This document shows positions 24,947 to 33,538 of a stretch of 64,000 nt of DNA, one piece after another. The position numbers were made by a program, and so were the translations under genes. The notes under the pieces were generated by a model that was not told the DNA's origin, did not search any database, and saw nothing but the letters and a program-made list of their open reading frames with translations. Position 1 is the stretch's first letter, and every line of letters starts with the position of its first letter. Source of the DNA: Burkholderiaceae bacterium (lineage in GTDB: Bacteria; Pseudomonadota; Gammaproteobacteria; Burkholderiales; Burkholderiaceae_C); NCBI GenBank assembly GCA_024235995.1, contig JACKLI010000001.1, positions 2,914,001-2,978,000 on the forward strand, read 5' to 3'.

Positions 24947-25167
24947 AGAGCGCTCAGTCTTGCTTTGGCTTCCATCCAGGAGACGGGCTTCACTTCTCCC
25001 GCCCGAAGGGCCGCTTGCCGCGCCCGAACCTCTTGCCGCCACGCTTGGGTGATTGAAGCGTCATCACTGCCTTCGAGGCTATCGAGTAGCGCTACGGTCA
25101 ACGCCGAGCGCTCGTCGGGAGGCAGCTCGAGAGCTTCATCGAGAATGTGGTCTACACGGGCATTCAC
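24943..25167 (-). CDS. addiction-module antitoxin (PF09720-like)
   Basis: A 74-residue protein starting at GTG 25167. It carries ALELPPDERSALTVALLDSLEG and a C-terminal W-EAKARL motif, matching the Unstab_antitox/addiction-module component family (usual length 70-80). It is the first gene of a two-gene toxin-antitoxin operon and overlaps the toxin by 4 nt. The frame extends upstream to 25242, but that part is not conserved-looking. Confidence 0.85.
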   Translation of the reverse strand: MNARVDHILDEALELPPDERSALTVALLDSLEGSDDASITQAWRQEVRARQAALRAGEVKPVSWMEAKARLSAL

Positions 25168-25350
25168 GCGATGAAGTCTAGCACTCAGGGTTGAGAATCG
25201 GTGAATGGTAGCCGCGCCCTTCTCCTGCAAGGCGAACATCAAGCAAAGACGACCGTGTCACGATGAGCCATCGCAGCGTAACGACGGCGCAAGCCGAGAG
25301 TGAGGCGCTTCGATACACTCCGACGCAAAACCCTTCAAGCCCGTGTACCC

Positions 25351-26958
25351 ATGGACTCCCAGCACCACGACGCCGTGATCGTCGGCGGCGGCCTGGCCGG
25401 CATCGTTACCGCGCTGGAATTGCTGCGCGCCGGCCAGCGGGTGGCGCTGGTGGACCGCGACACGCCCGAGCGCCTGGGCGGGCTGGCGCGGTGGGCCTTT
25501 GGCGGCATGGCGCTGGTGGGCACGCCGCTGCAGGCGCGCATGAAGATTGCCGACACGCCCGAGATCGCGTTGCGCGACTGGCTGCGCTTTGGCGAGCTGG
25601 ATGCGGCCGACGAATACCCGCTGCAATGGGCGCGCCATTACGTGACGCACTCGCGCGCGCAGGTGCACGACTGGCTGCTGGGCGAGGGCGTCACCTTCAT
25701 GCCCGCCGTCAACTGGGTGGAGCGGGGCCGCCACGGCGACGGCAACAGCCTGCCGCGCTATCACATCGTGTGGGGCACGGCGCAGACCATGACGCTGCGC
25801 CTGATCGCGGCGCTGCAGCAGGCCGGCGCGGGCGGTCGCTTGACGCTGCTGCACCGCCACCGCGTGACGCAGCTGGAGCGCAGCGCGGGGCATATCGGCG
25901 GCGTGGTGGCCACCCGCGAAGACACCGGCGCCCCGCTGCGCCTGCAGGCCCCGGTGGTGGTGCTGGCCATGGGCGGCATCAACGGCGGCCACGACGAGGC
26001 GCGCAAGAACTGGCCCGCCGGCCGCCCCTGCCCCGCCACCATGCTGAACGGCGCACACCCCTTTGCCGATGGCCGGCTGCACCACGCGGCCGCCGGCCTG
26101 GGCGCGCAGATCACCCATGCGGGCGAGATGTGGAATTACGCGGCCGGCATACCGCACCCGCTGCCGCACTTTGCGGGCCACGGCCTGTCGCTGATCCCAT
26201 GCAAGTCGGCGCTGTGGCTGGACCACGCCGGCCGGCGCATCGGCCCCGAGCCGCTGGTGACGGGCTTCGACACCCACTGGCTGTGCCAGCGCGTGGCGGC
26301 GCAGGCCAAGCCCTGGACCTGGCACCTGCTGAACTGGCGCATCGCGGCCAAGGAGTTCGCCATCTCGGGCGCCGAGCACAACCCGCGCATCCGCGACCGG
26401 CAGATGGCGCTGTTCCTGAAGGAAACCCTGCTGGGCAACCACCGCCTGGTGCGCCAGATGCAGCGGCAAAGCCCGCAGTTCATCGTGGCCGGCACGCTGG
26501 CCGAGCTGGCCGCCCGCATGAACGCGCTGACGGCCTCCAGCGACATCGACCCGGCCGTGCTGCAGGCCACGGCCGATGCCTTCGACGCCAACTTCGCCCA
26601 CGGCAGCAAGCTGGAGAACGACGCGCAGATCCGCCTGATCCGCCACGCGCGCCAATGGGGTCCCGACAAGCTGCGCACAGCCAAGCCCGCGCCGCTGCAG
26701 ACGAAGGGCGCCGGCCCCTTCATCGCCATCCAGGTGCAGCTGATCACGCGCAAGAGCCTGGGCGGCCTGCGCACCGACCTGCAAAGCCGCGTGCTGGATG
26801 GCGCGGGCCAGCCCATCGACGGCCTGTATGGCGTGGGCGAGGCGGCCGGCTTTGGCGGCGGCGGGGCCAGTGGCAAGCGCTCGCTGGAAGGCACCTTTCT
26901 GCCCGGCTGCATCCTCACCGCGCGCGCGGCGGCGCGGCATATCACCCACGGAAAATAA
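25351..26958 (+). CDS. FAD-binding dehydrogenase (predicted oxidoreductase, COG3573 type)
   Basis: A 535-residue flavoprotein with an N-terminal dinucleotide-binding motif (VIVGGGLAGIVTALELL, acidic residue at the end of strand 2). The C-terminal FAD/substrate segment GVGEAAGFGGGGASGKRSLEG resembles fumarate-reductase/3-ketosteroid-dehydrogenase-like enzymes. The size fits the poorly characterised COG3573 group, often annotated as KsdD-like. ATG 25351 gives the motif at residue 8; an upstream Met at 25300 adds 17 unlikely residues. It leads a four-gene plus-strand cluster. Substrate unknown. Confidence 0.8.
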   Translation: MDSQHHDAVIVGGGLAGIVTALELLRAGQRVALVDRDTPERLGGLARWAFGGMALVGTPLQARMKIADTPEIALRDWLRFGELDAADEYPLQWARHYVTHSRAQVHDWLLGEGVTFMPAVNWVERGRHGDGNSLPRYHIVWGTAQTMTLRLIAALQQAGAGGRLTLLHRHRVTQLERSAGHIGGVVATREDTGAPLRLQAPVVVLAMGGINGGHDEARKNWPAGRPCPATMLNGAHPFADGRLHHAAAGLGAQITHAGEMWNYAAGIPHPLPHFAGHGLSLIPCKSALWLDHAGRRIGPEPLVTGFDTHWLCQRVAAQAKPWTWHLLNWRIAAKEFAISGAEHNPRIRDRQMALFLKETLLGNHRLVRQMQRQSPQFIVAGTLAELAARMNALTASSDIDPAVLQATADAFDANFAHGSKLENDAQIRLIRHARQWGPDKLRTAKPAPLQTKGAGPFIAIQVQLITRKSLGGLRTDLQSRVLDGAGQPIDGLYGVGEAAGFGGGGASGKRSLEGTFLPGCILTARAAARHITHGK

Positions 26959-27010
26959 GCAACAAAAATCCCGCTTGCGCCCGTCCAACAAGCGTTAGAA
27001 GCTATCAACA
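26959..27010 (+). repeat. dispersed short repeat, intergenic copy
   Basis: This stretch between the FAD dehydrogenase and the ThDP enzyme contains GCAACAAAAATCCCGCTTGC and then CAACAAGCGTTAGAAGCTATC. The CAACAAGC ... AGCTATC blocks match the copies in mutL and near yejE. It also provides the leader preceding the ThDP enzyme's GGAG. Confidence 0.6.
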
Positions 27011-27020
27011 GGAGAGCAAC

Positions 27021-28676
27021 ATGAACGGTGCCCAAGCCCTGCTCAAGACCCTGGCCGACGCGGGAGTGGAGGTCTGCTTCACCAACCCCGGCACCAGCGA
27101 GATGCACTTCGTCGCCGCGCTGGACGGCGAACCACGCCTGCGCGCCGTGCTGACCCTGTTCGAGGGCGTGGCCACCGGCGCCGCCGACGGCTACGCCCGC
27201 ATGGCCGGCAAGCCCGCCGCCACGCTGCTGCACCTGGGCTGCGGCCTGGGCAACGGCCTGGCCAACCTGCACAACGCGCGCAAGGGCAAGGTGCCCATCG
27301 TCAACATCGTGGGCGACCACGCGACGTATCACGTCCCCTACGACGCGCAACTGCAGTCCGACATCGAGACCGTGGCGCGCAACGTCTCGCCTGGCTTCGT
27401 GCGCACCTCGGCCAGCACCGCCCGGCTCGGCCAGGACGCGGCCGACGCCATCGCCGCCGCGCGGGGCCTGCCCGGCCAAGTGGCCACGCTGATCCTGCCG
27501 GCCGACGTGTCGTGGAGCGAAGGCGGGGTGCCCTGCCCGCCTCCGCCGCCTGTCGCGCCCAAGCCCGCGGACGAAGCCACGGTGCAGGCCATCGCCGGCA
27601 TCCTGCGCTCGGGCCAGAAAGCCGCGCTGCTGCTGGGCGGCCACGCACTGCGCGAGCCGGCGCTGGTGGCCGCCGCGCGCCTGGCCGCGGCCACGGGCGT
27701 CAAGCTGCTGGCCGAGGTGTTTCCGACCCGGCTGGAGCGCGGCGCGGGCCTGCCGCCCATCGAGCGCCTGGCCTACTTCGCCGAGCTGGCCGGCGTGCAG
27801 TTGGCAGGCCTGAAGCACCTGGTGCTGGTGGACGCCAAGTCGCCCGTCTCCTTCTTCGCCTATCCCGGCAAGGCCAGCGACCTGGTGCCGCCCGGCTGCA
27901 CCGTGCACACGCTGGCCGCGCCCGACCAGGATGCGCGGGCCTGCCTGGAGCAACTGGTGGCCGCGCTGGGCGCGGGCTCGGCCCAGCCGGCGCTGCAGGC
28001 CGCCGCCCGGCCCGAGCGCCCCACGGGCGAACTCAGCGCCGCCAAGGCCTGCCAGGCCGTGGGCCACCTGCTGCCCGAGGGCGCCATCCTGGTCGACGAG
28101 GCCATCACCTCGGGCCAGAAGCTGGGCGCCATGACGGCCGGCGCGCCGCGCCACGACCTGCTCACGCTCACCGGCGGCGCCATCGGCCAGGGCCTGCCCA
28201 GCGCCCTGGGCGCGGCCGTGGCCTGCCCCGGGCGGCCGGTGATCGCGCTGGTGGGCGACGGCTCGGCCATGTACACCGTGCAGGCGCTGTGGACCATGGC
28301 CCGCGAGCAGCTGCACGTGATCGGCATCATCTTCAACAACGCGTCGTACTCGGTGCTCAACATCGAGCTGGCGCGCGTCGGCGCGGGCGAGCCCGGGCCG
28401 CGCTCGCGCGCGCAGCTCGACCTGGGCGCACCGCAGCTCGACTTCGCCCGGCTGGCCCAGGGCATGGGCGTGCACGCCGTGCGGGCCGACACCGCCGAGG
28501 CCTTTTGCACCGCGCTGGAATACGCGCTGGCCACGCCCGGCCCGCACCTGATCGAAGCCCTGGTGCCCGAATCCATCGGCGGCGCCAAGCGCAAGGTGCT
28601 GCCCTGGGTGCTGGGCGCCGCGCCGCACCTGCCGCAGCCGGTGGCGCAGGCGCTCAAGCGCGCGATCGCGCCCTGA
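27021..28676 (+). CDS. acetolactate-synthase-like thiamine diphosphate enzyme
   Basis: A 551-residue ThDP-dependent enzyme with the three usual domains. The N-terminal PYR domain has the activating Glu in LFEGVATGAADGYARM (about residue 49). A central domain follows. The C-terminal PP domain has GDGSAMYTVQALWTMAREQ leading to FNN, the GDG-X(25-30)-NN cofactor motif. Annotation pipelines would call it acetolactate synthase large subunit, but there is no regulatory subunit or ilv gene nearby, and the cluster suggests a catabolic decarboxylase or lyase. GGAGAGCAAC precedes the start. Function uncertain. Confidence 0.75.
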   Translation: MNGAQALLKTLADAGVEVCFTNPGTSEMHFVAALDGEPRLRAVLTLFEGVATGAADGYARMAGKPAATLLHLGCGLGNGLANLHNARKGKVPIVNIVGDHATYHVPYDAQLQSDIETVARNVSPGFVRTSASTARLGQDAADAIAAARGLPGQVATLILPADVSWSEGGVPCPPPPPVAPKPADEATVQAIAGILRSGQKAALLLGGHALREPALVAAARLAAATGVKLLAEVFPTRLERGAGLPPIERLAYFAELAGVQLAGLKHLVLVDAKSPVSFFAYPGKASDLVPPGCTVHTLAAPDQDARACLEQLVAALGAGSAQPALQAAARPERPTGELSAAKACQAVGHLLPEGAILVDEAITSGQKLGAMTAGAPRHDLLTLTGGAIGQGLPSALGAAVACPGRPVIALVGDGSAMYTVQALWTMAREQLHVIGIIFNNASYSVLNIELARVGAGEPGPRSRAQLDLGAPQLDFARLAQGMGVHAVRADTAEAFCTALEYALATPGPHLIEALVPESIGGAKRKVLPWVLGAAPHLPQPVAQALKRAIAP

Positions 28677-28692
28677 AACCACAGGAACCCCC

Positions 28693-29442
28693 ATGCCCGT
28701 TCGCATCGACAAGCAGGGGCCGGTGGCCGTGCTGACCCTGGACCGGCCCGACAAGCGCAACGCGTTCGACGGCGCGCTGACGGCCGCGCTGGACGCGGCA
28801 CTGAACGCCTTCGAGGACGACGCGGCGCTGCGGGTGGCGGTGTTGACCGGAGGGACGAGGTTTTTCTCGGCCGGCACCGACGTGGTGGCCTGGGCGGGCG
28901 AGCCCACGCCGCGCGGCGGCCCCTACGGCATCGCCGGCCGGCGCCTGCAAAAGCCCGTCATCGCCGCCGTCGAGGGCATCGCCGCCGGCGGCGGCTTCGA
29001 GATCGCGCTGTCCTGCTCGATGATCGTGGCCGCCAGCACGGCGTCGTTCTCGCTGCCGGAGGTGGGGCTGGGCCTGGTCGCCGAGTGCGGCGGGCTGTTT
29101 CGCGGCCCACGCGCCCTACCGCTCAACATTGCGCGCGAGCTGCTGCTCACGGGCGCGCCCCTGGGCGCCGAGCGCGCCCACGCCCTCGGCCTGGTGAACC
29201 ACCTGACCGAGCCCGGCCAGGCGCTGCCCGAAGCGCTGGCGCTGGCGCGGCAGATCGCCGAGCAAGCGCCACTGGCGGTGCGCGAGACCCTGGCGGCGCT
29301 GGAGCGGCTGAACGCCGACGATGACGACTGCGGTTGGGAGCTGACCCGGCGCGCCAAGGCGGTGGCCCGGCAGTCCGCCGATTCGAAGGAAGGCGTCGCC
29401 GCCTTCAAGGAGCGGCGGGCGCCGCGCTGGCAAGGCCGCTAG
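28693..29442 (+). CDS. enoyl-CoA hydratase/isomerase family protein
   Basis: A 249-residue crotonase-fold protein. The oxyanion-hole loops are at RFFSAGTDVVAWAG and EGIAAGGGFEIALSCSMIVA. SLPEVGLGLVAECGG carries the position where a catalytic Glu is usual. It starts 16 nt after the ThDP gene. The acyl-CoA substrate is unknown. Confidence 0.85.
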   Translation: MPVRIDKQGPVAVLTLDRPDKRNAFDGALTAALDAALNAFEDDAALRVAVLTGGTRFFSAGTDVVAWAGEPTPRGGPYGIAGRRLQKPVIAAVEGIAAGGGFEIALSCSMIVAASTASFSLPEVGLGLVAECGGLFRGPRALPLNIARELLLTGAPLGAERAHALGLVNHLTEPGQALPEALALARQIAEQAPLAVRETLAALERLNADDDDCGWELTRRAKAVARQSADSKEGVAAFKERRAPRWQGR

Positions 29443-29520
29443 CGCTTGCCGGAATCAGCACATCGATCTTGAAGAACGCCACGGCCGACGCGGCGTGCAC
29501 GCCTTGAAAGGAATCCTCCC

Positions 29521-30486
29521 ATGTTTGCAGTCTATGCCTCCCAAGCCAAGCCGGACGACCCCCAGTCCGCACTCGTCGTGGGCGAGCGCCCGGCGCCGGA
29601 CGTGCCGCCCGGCCACGTCGCCGTCAACGTGCGCGCCGCCAGCCTGAACATGCACGACGTGTGGACGCTGCGCGGCGTGGGCATTCGCGCCGAGCAGTTC
29701 CCGATGATCCTGGGCATGGACGGCGCGGGCGTCACCGACGACGGCCGCGAGGTGGTGATCCACTCGGTCATCCCCTCGCCCGGCTGGCGCGGCGACGAGA
29801 CGCTGGACCCCCGGCGCAGCATGCTGACCGAGAGCTACCAGGGCACGTTTGCCGACCGGGTGGTCGTGCCCGAGACCAACGTGCTGCCCAAGCCGGCGGC
29901 CCTGTCCTTCAGCGAGGCGGCCTGCATGGGCACCGCCTGGCTCACCGCCTACCGCATGCTGTTCGTCAAGTCCGGCCTGCGGCCCGGGCAAACGATGCTG
30001 GTGCAAGGCGCATCGGGCGGCGTGCCCACCGCCCTGATCCAGCTCGGGCGCGCGGCCGGGCTCCAGGTCTGGGTGACGGGCCGCAGCGAAGCCAAGCGCG
30101 CGCTGGCGCTCGAACTGGGCGCGCAGGCCGCGTTCGAGCCCGGCGCGCGCCTGCCCGACCGGGTGGATGGCGTGTTCGACAGCGTCGGCCGCCAGACCTG
30201 GTCGCACTCGCTGCGCGCGCTCAAGCCGGGCGGCGTGCTGGTCACCTGCGGCGCCACCACGGGCGACGCGACCGCCGCCGAGCTGCAGCGGGTGTTCTTC
30301 CTGCAGCTGCGCATTCTGGGCTCGACCATGGGCACGCGCAGCGAACTGGCCGACCTGCTGAGCTTCTGCGTGCAGGCCGGCATCCACCCGCGCATCGGCG
30401 CCGAGCTGCCCATGGCCGAGGCCGCCAAGGCCTTCCGGCTGATGATGGACGGCGAGACGGGCGGCAAGGTTGTGCTCACCCGCTGA
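29521..30486 (+). CDS. zinc-free MDR-family oxidoreductase (quinone-reductase-like)
   Basis: A 321-residue medium-chain dehydrogenase/reductase. The N-terminal GroES-like domain lacks the Cys/His zinc ligands. The Rossmann motif is VQGASGGVPTALIQLGRAAG, and NADPH-type spacing is present. The N-terminus (AVYASQAKPDDPQSALVVGERPAP) and NMHDVWTLRGVG are typical of NADPH:quinone oxidoreductase-like MDRs. It closes the cluster of FAD dehydrogenase, ThDP enzyme and enoyl-CoA hydratase. The gap from the hydratase is 78 nt. Substrate unknown. Confidence 0.82.
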   Translation: MFAVYASQAKPDDPQSALVVGERPAPDVPPGHVAVNVRAASLNMHDVWTLRGVGIRAEQFPMILGMDGAGVTDDGREVVIHSVIPSPGWRGDETLDPRRSMLTESYQGTFADRVVVPETNVLPKPAALSFSEAACMGTAWLTAYRMLFVKSGLRPGQTMLVQGASGGVPTALIQLGRAAGLQVWVTGRSEAKRALALELGAQAAFEPGARLPDRVDGVFDSVGRQTWSHSLRALKPGGVLVTCGATTGDATAAELQRVFFLQLRILGSTMGTRSELADLLSFCVQAGIHPRIGAELPMAEAAKAFRLMMDGETGGKVVLTR

Positions 30487-30512
30487 CGGATGCGAACCGC
30501 CGCTGCCTCCAT

Positions 30513-30780
30513 TAGGGCCTGTTAACGCTATGAAAGGGGTCGCGAAGCTCATGACAGCCTGCCCATCAAGGCGCGCGACGCCGTGCGTGCGTCGGCACGC
30601 ACAAGAAGCGCAACGCCGAGGGGCGGGCTGTCATGAGCTTCCCTTCGGGTTGTCTCGCCAAGGGGCCGTCTGCGGCGTTGCCCGCGCTTGCAAGGCTCCA
30701 GCCTTGCTTCGCGCAGGCGCCTTGCATCCAGCCCCTTGGCGAGACAACGCGATCCCCTTTCATAGCGTTAACAGGCCCTA
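30513..30780. repeat. 268-bp cloverleaf-like nested inverted repeat, copy A
   Basis: The outer arms are a perfect 27-bp inverted repeat (30513-30539 and 30754-30780). Two hairpin branches sit inside. Branch 1 pairs 30544-30564 with 30621-30641 (20 of 21 bp). Branch 2 pairs 30649-30666 with 30731-30748 (18 of 18 bp) and is capped by GCAAGGCT-CC-AGCCTTGC at 30690-30707. CCCTTCGGG (30641-30649) sits at the junction. TAG flanks both ends, and the right arm supplies the stop codon of the EamA gene. It fills the whole 290-bp gap and has no coding potential. See copy B at 47094-47361. Confidence 0.9.
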
Positions 30781-31659
30781 GCCCATCAGCTCGTTGGCCA
30801 GCAGGGCGCCGATGACCAGCGCACCGCCCTGCAGCACCTCGGGCCGCGGCGCCTCGCCGGCGATGGCCCAGACCAGGCCGATGCCGAACACGATCTCCAG
30901 CAGGCCCAGCAGCGACACCTCGGCGGCGGGCAGCACCCGCGCGCACAGCACGGCCAGCACGCACGGGATGGCCAGTTGCCCCACGCCCAGCGCGGCCAGC
31001 CAGCCCAAATCGCGCGCCGACGCGGCCTGAGGCCAGGCCCAGGGCGCCACCGCCAGCGCCGACAGCACGGCGCCCAGCAGCACGGCGGGCACCAAGTCGA
31101 CCGGCGTGCCGCGCGATTGACCCTGCTGCGATGCCGTCCAGTTGACGGCCGCGGCCACCGGCACGCCCAGCGCGACGATGGAGCCCAGCCAGGCCGAAGC
31201 ATCGCCAGCATCGCCCAATTGGCCAGCAAACATCCAGGCCATGCCGAGGCCCGCCACGGCAATCGCCACCCAGGTGCGGCGCGGCAGGCGCCGGCCGGTC
31301 ACCACGCGCGACAGCAGCGCCGTCAGGAAAGGGCCGAAGGCCATGGTCACCAGCACGCGCGCCACGCCGGTGAGCGAGAGCGCCACCATGAAGGCGGTGA
31401 ACATGACGGCCCAGCACAGCCCCGACAGCCACAGCGCCGGCTGGCCCCAGGCGATGCGCGCCCACACGCCGCGCCCGCGCCACAGCGGCAGGATGACGAG
31501 CAGCGCCAGCACGGTGAAGGCGCTGCGCCAGAAGGTGACCTCCAGGCCCTGGGCGTGCTCGATCTGGCGCGTGACGACGCCCGCCGTGCCCCACAGGAAG
31601 GTGGTCAGCACCATCATCCACACCGCGCGGGTGTGCGACCAGGATGGGTGGGCCGTCAC
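30778..31659 (-). CDS. EamA/DMT-superfamily transporter
   Basis: A 293-residue membrane protein with about ten hydrophobic helices in two EamA repeats. The first contains TTFLWGTAGVVTRQI and the second begins near residue 150. The family exports or imports small metabolites such as amino acids, sugars or purines; the substrate is not predictable. The TAG stop lies in the right arm of repeat A. The original 3' end may therefore have been altered by insertion of that element, although only the last codon or two would be affected. Confidence 0.9.
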   Translation of the reverse strand: MTAHPSWSHTRAVWMMVLTTFLWGTAGVVTRQIEHAQGLEVTFWRSAFTVLALLVILPLWRGRGVWARIAWGQPALWLSGLCWAVMFTAFMVALSLTGVARVLVTMAFGPFLTALLSRVVTGRRLPRRTWVAIAVAGLGMAWMFAGQLGDAGDASAWLGSIVALGVPVAAAVNWTASQQGQSRGTPVDLVPAVLLGAVLSALAVAPWAWPQAASARDLGWLAALGVGQLAIPCVLAVLCARVLPAAEVSLLGLLEIVFGIGLVWAIAGEAPRPEVLQGGALVIGALLANELMG

Positions 31660-31676
31660 GCGAAGTCGGCCGTGCG

Positions 31677-33509
<1,833 letters not shown>

Positions 33510-33538
33510 GATGGGTATGGACAGAAAAAAACAAGGAA

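Noticed and set aside
24557..25174. 205-codon plus-strand frame across the ParDE-like pair
   Set aside because: Antisense to two overlapping genes with clear family motifs.
25263..28676. 1137-codon frame apparently fusing the FAD gene region with the ThDP enzyme
   Set aside because: Its first half reads the FAD gene in the wrong frame. The ThDP enzyme has its own ATG at 27021 with a GGAG Shine-Dalgarno.
26136..28907. 923-codon minus-strand frame over the ThDP gene
   Set aside because: Shadow of the ThDP and FAD genes; composition is Arg/Gly/His-rich and spans two real genes.
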